From Cytobacillus oceanisediminis (GTDB taxonomy: Bacteria > Bacillota > Bacilli > Bacillales > Cytobacillaceae): a DNA stretch of 64,000 nt. The notes under the pieces are model-generated. The model was not told where the DNA came from, made no database searches, and saw nothing but the letters and a program-made list of their open reading frames with translations. Position 1 is the stretch's first letter. The number at the start of each line of letters is the position of its first letter. The stretch covers positions 53,853 to 117,852 of the forward strand of contig NZ_VLKI01000011.1 in assembly GCF_007830235.1 (NCBI RefSeq). The letters run 5' to 3'. A program made the position numbers and the translations under genes. Positions 57,577-64,000 of the stretch are shown here, in pieces.

Positions 57577-57749
57577 TATATGACCATTGCAGAAAAACAG
57601 TAAATCTGCTCGTCTTCATCCTCCTGGACTGCTGCCACATTATACTTTATATCCAGCAGCTTTTTCTCTTCAATTTTCTCCAAAAAGTGGTTCATTTCCT
57701 TTTCAAGATCCTTTTCATGTTCATGATCGAATAATTTCACCTTAATCAC
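57567..57749 (-). CDS. cse60: Sporulation protein Cse60
   Basis: 60 residues from GTG 57749 (AAAGGAAG upstream). MIKVKLFDHEHEKDLEKEMNHFL then IKYNVAAV and EQIYCFSAMVIY, close to B. subtilis Cse60 from memory, a sigma-E-dependent small protein of unknown role made in the mother cell. I could not find a clean sigma-E promoter in the AT-rich upstream DNA. Confidence 0.9.
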   Translation of the reverse strand: MIKVKLFDHEHEKDLEKEMNHFLEKIEEKKLLDIKYNVAAVQEDEDEQIYCFSAMVIYRA

Positions 57750-57823
57750 AGGAAACTTCCTTTCCGACTTTTAAAATTAGTTTAGACAATTTTCTTAATT
57801 TTTAAAAATAAAGACACAAAAAA

Positions 57824-57850
57824 AAACGAAGCCCTGTCGGCTCCGTTTTG
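57824..57850 (-). terminator. Rhodanese gene terminator
   Basis: AAAACGGAGCC / GGCT.CGTTTT on the minus strand followed by a long T run. Confidence 0.85.
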
Positions 57851-57855
57851 GTTTG

Positions 57856-58161
57856 TTATTCAGTTTTGCCCTGCCAGTTCATCATACCGCCAACCATATT
57901 GCGGACCTTGTAGCCTTGATCTTTCATATAGTGGCATACATTTCCGCTGCGGCTGCCGGAGCGGCAAATGAAAATGTACTCAGTGTCTTTATCAAATTTA
58001 TCAAGGTTTTCCGGAATTGTCCCCATGCGGATATGCTTCGCACCAGGAATCATGCCGGCTGTAACCTCATCATCTTCCCTTACATCAACAAGCTCAAGCT
58101 TCTCTCCTGCTTCAAGCTTCTTTTGCAACTCTTCTGTTGTAATTTCTTCAATACGGTCCAT
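57856..58161 (-). CDS. Rhodanese-like sulfurtransferase
   Basis: Single rhodanese domain of 101 residues from ATG 58161 (AAAGGGTG upstream). The active-site loop CRSGSRSG (Cys near 69) is intact, so it can carry a persulfide. Other family features: LVDVREDDEVTAGMIPGAKHIRM. Cytoplasmic, no signal. Partner unknown. Confidence 0.9.
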   Translation of the reverse strand: MDRIEEITTEELQKKLEAGEKLELVDVREDDEVTAGMIPGAKHIRMGTIPENLDKFDKDTEYIFICRSGSRSGNVCHYMKDQGYKVRNMVGGMMNWQGKTE

Positions 58162-58254
58162 TACTAACACCCTTTCTAAAAAGCTATAAATATCAGCATG
58201 TAGCATTGATAAATGCCGCCACTCCTATAATACCCTATATGGCACAAAAAATAT

Positions 58255-58772
58255 AAAGTGAAACTCCTTTGCGGGTGTTTTTTCCGCAAAGGTTAGTTTC
58301 ACTTATCGGGATTTTACAGGCAGTTGGCTAATGCTCTCTATTCTACATGGCATTATGCCAATCTTCAGCCCTACTGCCTGTTAATCTGCGGTAAAGTTCA
58401 GCTTTCTTTATGGAGTGGTTTTCTCCATAAAGATTAGCTGAACTTATCGGGCATTTACAGGTAGTTGGCTGATGCTCTCTATTCTACATGGCATTATGCC
58501 AATCTTCAGCCCTACTGCCTGTTAATCTGCGGTAAAGTGAAACTCCTTTGCGGGTGTTTTTTCCGCAAAGGTTAGTTTCACTTATCGGGATTTTACGGAC
58601 AGTTTGGGATGTTGATATTATTTTAGATCGATATCTGCATTCTGCCCTTACTGTCCGTTAATCGCGGTAAAGTTCAGCTTTCTTTATAGAGCGTTTTTCC
58701 CTGGCTTTTACGGGCGGTTGGGATGATGCTTTTTCTTTTTTATACTTATCTGCATTCAGCCATTACTGCCCG
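58255..58772 (+). repeat. Four-unit tandem array of alternating hairpins A and B
   Basis: Units alternate a short hairpin A and a longer hairpin B joined by fixed linkers (CTTATCGGG.TTTTAC and GTTAATCTGCGGTAAAGT). A arms: GTGAAACTCCTTTGCGG at 58258 and 58538; GTTCAGCTTTCTTTATGGAG at 58396; a half copy at 58670. B arms: ACAGGCAGT / ACTGCCTGT (58316 / 58373), ACAGGTAGT / ACTGCCTGT, ACGGACAGT / ACTGTCCGT (58595), ACGGGCGGT / ACTGCCCGT (58709). Changes in one arm are matched in the other. No ORF is supported. It fills most of the gap between leuS and the rhodanese gene. Confidence 0.88.
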
Positions 58773-58817
58773 TTAATCTGCGATAAACTGAAACTTCCTG
58801 AGTGGAGTTTTATCTGT

Positions 58818-58972
58818 GCTAATAAAAGTCTAAATTGCTAATATTTTTTTAAAAGTTGCTAATAAATGAACTGAAGTTGCTAATATTTTTAAAAAGTTGC
58901 TAATAAAGAGGACATAGTTGCTAATAAATCGTTGAAACCACTAAAAACCATAATAAACTACCCTAATAAAGG
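58818..58972. repeat. Phased GCTAATA motif array (20-21 bp)
   Basis: GCTAATA cores start at 58818, 58837, 58858, 58879, 58899 and 58920, with weaker copies at 58940 and 58962. Spacings are 19, 21, 21, 20, 21, 20 and 22 bp. The A/T-rich spacers vary. It directly adjoins the hairpin array. Confidence 0.8.
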
Positions 58973-59018
58973 GCTTGAGACGGCTTTACCATTTGATACA
59001 AATTCCAATCATCCAAAA

Positions 59019-59056
59019 AACCACCCCTTTTTCTAAAAAAAGAGGTGGTTTTAGCT
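59019..59056 (-). terminator. leuS terminator
   Basis: AAAACCACC / GGTGGTTTT with T runs; on the minus strand a TTTTTTGG follows the stem. It starts just past the leuS stop. Confidence 0.85.
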
Positions 59057-59064
59057 AAAAATTC

Positions 59065-61482
59065 TTAATTTGCAACGATATTTACAAGTTTACCTGGAAC
59101 GGCAATAACTTTGCGGACAGTTTTTCCGTCAATTTGCTCTTTTACCTTGTCATCGCCCATTGCGATCTGCTCCAAAAGATCTTTTTTGGCATCTGCAGGC
59201 ACCATAAGCTTTGCTTTTACTTTGCCGTTGATTTGGATAACGATTTCTACTTCGTCGTCAACCATTTTCGCTTCATCATATGCTGGCCATGCTTCATAGG
59301 CAATGGAACCGCTGTGGCCAAGTTTTGACCAAAGCTCTTCGGAAATATGAGGAGCGATTGGCGAAAGCATTTTTACAAAGCCTTCAACATAGCTCTTTGG
59401 AAGGACAGTTGCTTTATATGCTTCATTAATAAATACCATCATTTGCGAAATGGCTGTATTGAAGCGTAATCCTTCGTAGTCCTCAGTTACCTTTTTAACG
59501 GTTTGGTGGTAAACCTTTTCTAGATTTGTGCCTTCTTCAGTGTTCTGGATTTTCGGGCTTAATTCGCCATTTTCTTCAACAAATAAGCGCCAGATGCGGT
59601 CTAGGAATCTTCTTGATCCGTCCAAACCATTTGTAGACCAGGCAATGGATGCTTCAAGCGGCCCCATGAACATTTCGTATAGACGAAGTGTGTCCGCGCC
59701 GTGGCTGGCAACTATCTCATCCGGATTAACTACATTGCCTTTGGATTTACTCATTTTTTCATTATTTTCACCAAGGATCATCCCTTGGTTGAATAGCTTT
59801 TGGAAAGGCTCTTTCGTCTGGACAACACCTACATCATAAAGGACCTTATGCCAGAAGCGGGCATATAGAAGGTGAAGAACAGCGTGCTCTGCTCCTCCGA
59901 TATAAATATCAACCGGAAGCCATTCTTTTAATTTTTCAGGGTCTGCAAGGGCTTCGCTATTTTTAGGATCAATATAGCGAAGGTAGTACCAGCAGCTGCC
60001 CGCCCATTGCGGCATTGTGTTTGTTTCTCTGCGGCCTTTTTTGCCTGTTTCAGGATCCACAACGTTAACCCACTCATCAATATTGGCTAATGGAGATTCT
60101 CCTGTTCCGGACGGTTTAATTTCCGTTGTTTTCGGCAGCACCAATGGCAGCTGATCATCCGGAACGGCTGTCATTGTGCCGTCTTCCCAATGGATAATTG
60201 GGATCGGCTCTCCCCAATAACGCTGACGGCTGAATAGCCAGTCACGAAGGCGGTAAGTAACCTTTTTCGTTCCAATGCCCTTTTCTTCAAGCCATGCAAT
60301 CATCTTTTCAATGGCATCTTCTTTGTTTAAGCCATTAAGGAAATCAGAGTTTACATGCTCGCCGTCCCCAGTGTAGGCTTCCTTCTCCACATCTCCGCCA
60401 GCAACTACCTCTTTAATTGGAAGATCAAATTGCTTGGCAAACTCATAATCGCGTTCGTCATGAGCCGGAACAGCCATTATTGCGCCAGTACCATAGCTTA
60501 CTAGAACATAGTCAGCAATCCAGATTGGCATTTTTTCGCCATTAACCGGATTGACGGCATAGGCACCTGTGAATACTCCCGTTTTTTCTTTAGCCAAATC
60601 AGTACGCTCAAGATCGCTCTTGCTCTTTACTTTGTCAATGTAAGCCTGAACTGCCTCGCGCTGCCCATCTGTTGTGATTTTATCAACAAGCGCGTGTTCT
60701 GGAGCAAGAACAGCATATGTTGCACCATATAATGTGTCAGGTCGTGTTGTGAAAACAGTGAACGTGCCGTCATGGCCTTCAATATTGAACGTTACTTCTG
60801 CTCCTTCAGAACGGCCGATCCAGTTTCGCTGCATATCCTTTAGGCTCTCTGGCCAATCCAATAAATTTAGGTCCTTAAGCAGGCGATCCGCATAAGCCGT
60901 TATTTTTAGCATCCACTGTCTCATTGGACGACGCTCTACCGGATGGCCGCCGCGCTCACTCTTTCCGTCAATAACCTCTTCATTGGCAAGAACAGTTCCC
61001 AATGCGGGGCACCAGTTAACAGCTACTTCATCAATATAAGCAAGCCCTTTTTCATAAAGCTTTAAGAAAATCCACTGTGTCCATTTATAATATTCTGGAT
61101 CCGTTGTATTCACTTCCCGATCCCAATCATATGAAAAACCTAGTGCTTTTATCTGGCGGCGGAATGTATTGATATTCTGCTCTGTAAATTGTGCAGGATC
61201 ATTTCCAGTATCAAGCGCATATTGCTCTGCTGGCAAACCAAATGCATCCCAGCCCATTGGGTGAAGGACATTATAGCCCTGCATTCGCTTCATGCGGGAA
61301 AGGATATCTGTTGCCGTATAGCCCTCCGGATGGCCAACATGAAGGCCTGCACCGGAGGGATATGGGAACATATCAAGCGCATAAAACTTGCGCTTGCCTT
61401 TATCTTCAGTCGTTTTAAATGTTTTATTATCGTCCCAGTAGCTTTGCCACTTTTTTTCAATCTCCTGGTGATTGAAACTCAT
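59065..61482 (-). CDS. leuS: Leucyl-tRNA synthetase
   Basis: Class I synthetase that charges tRNA-Leu and edits mischarged tRNA. 805 residues, usual for bacteria. HIGH-type motif [11 protein letters not shown] (about 48-58), CP1 editing domain ([12 protein letters not shown] near 245, [11 protein letters not shown] near 340), KMSKS in [11 protein letters not shown] (about 575). AGGAGGAAAC precedes the ATG. A leucine T-box leader controls it. Confidence 0.97.
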   Translation of the reverse strand: MSFNHQEIEKKWQSYWDDNKTFKTTEDKGKRKFYALDMFPYPSGAGLHVGHPEGYTATDILSRMKRMQGYNVLHPMGWDAFGLPAEQYALDTGNDPAQFTEQNINTFRRQIKALGFSYDWDREVNTTDPEYYKWTQWIFLKLYEKGLAYIDEVAVNWCPALGTVLANEEVIDGKSERGGHPVERRPMRQWMLKITAYADRLLKDLNLLDWPESLKDMQRNWIGRSEGAEVTFNIEGHDGTFTVFTTRPDTLYGATYAVLAPEHALVDKITTDGQREAVQAYIDKVKSKSDLERTDLAKEKTGVFTGAYAVNPVNGEKMPIWIADYVLVSYGTGAIMAVPAHDERDYEFAKQFDLPIKEVVAGGDVEKEAYTGDGEHVNSDFLNGLNKEDAIEKMIAWLEEKGIGTKKVTYRLRDWLFSRQRYWGEPIPIIHWEDGTMTAVPDDQLPLVLPKTTEIKPSGTGESPLANIDEWVNVVDPETGKKGRRETNTMPQWAGSCWYYLRYIDPKNSEALADPEKLKEWLPVDIYIGGAEHAVLHLLYARFWHKVLYDVGVVQTKEPFQKLFNQGMILGENNEKMSKSKGNVVNPDEIVASHGADTLRLYEMFMGPLEASIAWSTNGLDGSRRFLDRIWRLFVEENGELSPKIQNTEEGTNLEKVYHQTVKKVTEDYEGLRFNTAISQMMVFINEAYKATVLPKSYVEGFVKMLSPIAPHISEELWSKLGHSGSIAYEAWPAYDEAKMVDDEVEIVIQINGKVKAKLMVPADAKKDLLEQIAMGDDKVKEQIDGKTVRKVIAVPGKLVNIVAN

Positions 61483-61520
61483 TTTTGTTTCCTCCTATTA
61501 GTGAAAAATAAAATACAATA

Positions 61521-61765
61521 AAAAAACCTCTCATCCCAATAAAGGGACGAGAGGATTATGTATAAATCTCCCGCGGTACCACCCACATTAGTGACCATGT
61601 CACTCGCTTCATTCATCCTTAACGCGGAAAACGGCAAGCATTACTGCTACTTCACACTTGCTGCTCAAAGGCGAGTTCATGATGTGCCCGGCTGACTTGC
61701 ACCGTCCGTCAACTCTCTAAAATCGGGCTGAAGCACCATTACTATTCCTTATCTAAGCATTTAGA
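61521..61765 (-). promoter_or_regulatory. T-box leader of leuS (Leu specifier)
   Basis: On the minus strand GTGGGTGGTACCGCGG (61573-61588) is the T-box. The terminator AACCTCTC / GAGAGGTT ending in T6 lies at 61521-61556. The stem I specifier loop reads GAACTCGCC with the leucine codon CTC at 61673-61675. Uncharged tRNA-Leu should promote read-through into leuS. Confidence 0.93.
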
Positions 61766-62207
61766 TATATATATATGAATATAACTATTGTAATAAATTC
61801 CCCGCCAGGATGCAAGTAAGCTTATCCTGACAGGAAATTTAATATCTAGAATATGCAGTGACCATCGATTAGGTGCACAATCTTTTACTAAAATTTAATA
61901 AAAAACTTCCACCCTGCAATTGCTCATTGTCCTCCTCTAAATCTACTTTAAATCAGCAAGATGCGGATGGAAGAACAATAAAAGAATCGCAATAATAGGA
62001 ACTGAATCCTCCTATGCGATGCGGCCTTTTTATCATGCTTCGGAGCATCGTATATCTGCAGGATTTCAGTATTCACCATTATGCCCACATGTCCTGCTGT
62101 TTTATTCAATTCCTGGATCAATAGAAAAAGAAGGCATAGGCTGCCCTCTTTAATATGTAGACAATTTTGATTGGCCATTGGTTCAAATGTGCTTTAGTCC
62201 CTAATTA
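61766..62207. other. Gap between leuS leader and the dehydrogenase gene
   Basis: A hairpin ATCGCA.TAGGA / TCCTA.TGCGAT followed by TTTT on the minus strand at about 61978-62026 probably ends the downstream dehydrogenase transcript. The leuS promoter should lie around 61770-61830, AT-rich, with no clear consensus. A 76-codon minus-strand frame here lacks coding character. Confidence 0.5.
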
Positions 62208-62984
62208 TTACTGAACTGTATAGCCTCCATCAATGACTGCCGCTTGGCCCGTAATCCCTCTTGCTGCTTCCCCTGCAAGGAAAATCGCATAGTCGGCAAT
62301 TTCTTCAACGGTTAAAAGCCTTTTTTGCGGCACTAATGGATAAATGACTTCTTCAAGCGCTTTTTCAAGCGGTACATTTCTCGTTTTAGCAAGGTCATTC
62401 AGCTGGTTTCTTACTAGCGGAGTATCTACATAGCCCGGACAAATCGCATTAACAGTAATGCCGTCTTCGGCTGCCTCTAGTGCAGCGACTTTCGTAAGGC
62501 CAATTACTCCATGCTTCGCGCTGTTATAAGCAGCCTTTCCTGCAAATCCTACCAATCCGTTGATGGAAGCCATATTGATGATTCTTCCGGATTTTTGTTT
62601 TTTCATAACAGGCATGGCATGCTTAATTGCTACGAATGGAGCCGTCAGCATGACCTTGATGAGAAACTCAAACTTTTCAGTTGGAAAATCCTCAATAAAT
62701 GAAACATGTTGCAGTCCCGCGTTATTGATCAGGACATCCAGCGTGCCGAAATGGCTGACTGTTTCCTGGATCACCTCTTGTATTTCCTTTTCAGAAGTAA
62801 CATCGCACTTTAGGCCAATGGCTTCGTACCCTTCACTCTTCAGAGCCTCTGCTGCTTTTTTGACGGCGTCCTCCTGGATATCTGTTAAAACAATTTTAGA
62901 CCCATTTTCAGCAAACCTTTTTCCAATTTCATAGCCAATCCCCTGGGCTGCACCTGTTATAAAAACTATTTTATTCTGTACCAT
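62208..62984 (-). CDS. 3-hydroxybutyrate dehydrogenase (SDR)
   Basis: NAD-dependent short-chain dehydrogenase of 258 residues interconverting 3-hydroxybutyrate and acetoacetate; similar to B. subtilis YxjF. Cofactor motif TGAAQGIGYEIG (about 10-21), NNAGLQH (about 88), catalytic Ser near 139, Tyr-Lys in YNSAKHG (about 153-159). AAAGGAG before the ATG. The adjoining GntP-type permease upstream suggests uptake plus oxidation of hydroxybutyrate or a related acid. Confidence 0.88.
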   Translation of the reverse strand: MVQNKIVFITGAAQGIGYEIGKRFAENGSKIVLTDIQEDAVKKAAEALKSEGYEAIGLKCDVTSEKEIQEVIQETVSHFGTLDVLINNAGLQHVSFIEDFPTEKFEFLIKVMLTAPFVAIKHAMPVMKKQKSGRIINMASINGLVGFAGKAAYNSAKHGVIGLTKVAALEAAEDGITVNAICPGYVDTPLVRNQLNDLAKTRNVPLEKALEEVIYPLVPQKRLLTVEEIADYAIFLAGEAARGITGQAAVIDGGYTVQ

Positions 62985-63010
62985 GTATATCTCCTTTCAA
63001 AAACAAAGCT

Positions 63011-63034
63011 GGGGCCCGCTTGGATGAGCCCCTG
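63011..63034 (-). terminator. Hairpin between permease and dehydrogenase genes
   Basis: GGGGC / GCCCC arms around a 12-nt loop on the minus strand, then AGCTTTGTTTTT. Possibly a partial terminator or a processing site between two co-transcribed genes. Confidence 0.45.
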
Positions 63035-63040
63035 CCTAAC

Positions 63041-64000
63041 TTAGATTCCAAGTCCAAGAGAGAACAAGACAATAGCTAATGCAAGCCCTATTAGCGGAAC
63101 AATAACCGTAACAGCTGCTACAGCTCCATATGCAGCCTGATGGGTTTCGCCGCAGATCGCCCTGACAGTGGTAACGACATAGCCATTATGCGGCAGCGAG
63201 TCCAGGGCACCTGATGAAATGGCTACTGTTCTGTGGAGGGCTTCCGCATTGACCCCCATATCCATATAATGCGGGGCCAATATTGGCAATGCGATTGCCT
63301 GGCCCCCTGAAGCCGAACCAGTCATACCGGCAATTACACTGACAGCAATGGCACCGCCAATCAGCGGGCTGCCAGGAATGCTTGTCATCATATCTACTGC
63401 TGTTGCAAAAGCAGGCACTGCCTTGGCAACTCCTCCAAATCCTACCACAGCAGCGGTATTACCGATAGCGATTAGTGCGCCTAGCGTTCCATCAGACACA
63501 GCATTCCAGAAGTTCGTAAAGCACTTGCGGTTTAACAAATAAGTAGCAATGACACCACCCAATAATGCAAGGATAAGTGCAGATTGTTTAAGAGAATCAT
63601 GGAATACAAAAGAAATAATCAATACGACGATTAATGGCACGACACCCATGAATGGATGCGGCAGCTCTTTATTTTCAGTAACAGGGTCCTGCTTGCGTGA
63701 TTCGAAGGTTTCTCCTTTGTTCACAGCCTTCGTGATCATGCGCTTTAACCACCAATAACCGAATATCATCATAAACACAGCTACGATTAAACTAACTTCC
63801 CATCCAGCATATGGAGTTGTTCCAAGATATTCAATCGGAATCCAGTTTTGGATCTCCGGTGACCCCGCAGATGTCATGGTGAAAGTTACGGAACCAAAGG
63901 CGAGCGCTGCAGGGATAAACCTTCTAGGAAGATTAGCCTGCTTAAATAAACTCAATGCCATTGGATATACGGAAAAAGCAACTACGAACAAGCTGACGCC
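63041..64000 (-). CDS. GntP-family permease (3' part)
   Basis: The frame stays open to the window edge; about 320 C-terminal residues of an expected ~440-480 are present, the 5' end being outside. Many hydrophobic helices; GntP/DctM-like features include GMTGSASGGQAIALPILAPHY and ISSGALDSLPHNGYVVTTVRAICGETHQAAY near the end. By neighbourhood it resembles B. subtilis YxjC, next to yxjF, and probably imports 3-hydroxybutyrate or a related hydroxy acid. The substrate is inference. Confidence 0.82.
   Translation of the reverse strand, partial: GVSLFVVAFSVYPMALSLFKQANLPRRFIPAALAFGSVTFTMTSAGSPEIQNWIPIEYLGTTPYAGWEVSLIVAVFMMIFGYWWLKRMITKAVNKGETFESRKQDPVTENKELPHPFMGVVPLIVVLIISFVFHDSLKQSALILALLGGVIATYLLNRKCFTNFWNAVSDGTLGALIAIGNTAAVVGFGGVAKAVPAFATAVDMMTSIPGSPLIGGAIAVSVIAGMTGSASGGQAIALPILAPHYMDMGVNAEALHRTVAISSGALDSLPHNGYVVTTVRAICGETHQAAYGAVAAVTVIVPLIGLALAIVLFSLGLGI

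Noticed and set aside
5418-58972. The 20-21-bp phased arrays as CRISPR
   Set aside because: Cores are only 6-13 bp, spacers are short and A/T-rich, and there are no cas genes. Real CRISPR repeats are about 24-40 bp with 30-bp unique spacers.
61948-62178. 76-codon minus-strand frame in the leuS-dehydrogenase gap
   Set aside because: It overlaps a terminator-like hairpin, has no good ribosome site and an irregular composition.

Overview
The window is chromosomal DNA from a Bacillaceae species: low GC, strong AGGAGG-type ribosome sites, sigma-A promoters, T-box leaders, and sporulation and bacillithiol genes. Gene content and order follow the Bacillus subtilis tyrS-to-leuS region closely: tyrS, acsA/acuABC, motPS, ccpA, aroA, ytxGHJ, murC, sftA, ytpQ/ytpP, ytoQ/ytoP, ytzB/ytnP/trmB/ytzH/ytmP, amyX/ytlR/ytlQ/thpR, a cysK paralogue, dat, pepV, ythPQ, ytzE, a ytzG-type rsuA, ytgP, ytfP, cse60 and leuS. 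Several genes lie outside that backbone: a class A PBP, a large FtsA-like protein, a nicotinate phosphoribosyltransferase, a NERD protein, a PTS-IIC-like membrane protein, an M48 protease with ankyrin repeats, and a 3-hydroxybutyrate dehydrogenase next to a GntP-type permease. A Cytobacillus/Mesobacillus-like genus is my inference only. There is no prophage, CRISPR array, rRNA or tRNA.

Layout. 1-2390: tyrS with its tyrosine T-box, then three tandem structured repeats running into the PBP promoter. 2391-10423: PBP, then the acetate module (AcsA divergent from AcuABC, with a cre box in the shared promoter region). 10571-15000: MotPS sodium stator, CcpA and the bifunctional DAHP synthase. 15263-20243: FtsA-like protein, ytxGHJ behind an excellent sigma-H promoter, and an M29 aminopeptidase. 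20594-27480: murC, an unknown gene, NAPRTase and the SftA translocase. 27905-38453: NERD protein and the ytp/yto/ytz/ytn/ytm small-gene cluster. 38958-43722: pullulanase, a frameshifted ytlR lipid-kinase gene, ytlQ and thpR. 44011-52129: cysteine synthase, D-amino acid aminotransferase, PepV, a K+ channel, an Ecs-like ABC exporter and the M48-ankyrin protease. 52594-58161: ytzE, rsuA, a coiled-coil micro-protein, lipid II flippase-type YtgP, YtfP, Cse60 and a rhodanese. 59065-64000: leuS with its leucine T-box, then 3-hydroxybutyrate dehydrogenase and a permease cut by the window edge.

The genes are mostly housekeeping; the intergenic DNA is the unusual part. Four kinds of repeat occur. (1) Arrays of short motifs spaced 20-21 bp apart (two helical turns), with a different core sequence at each of four loci. 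(2) A two-hairpin tandem element whose stem arms change in compensatory pairs between copies. (3) A MITE-like family of six copies with GGCTNTGTTAA-type ends and 8-bp AT-rich target duplications, two of them perfect. (4) A third GC-rich dispersed family with three copies. Kinds 1 and 2 are the best candidates for something undescribed.
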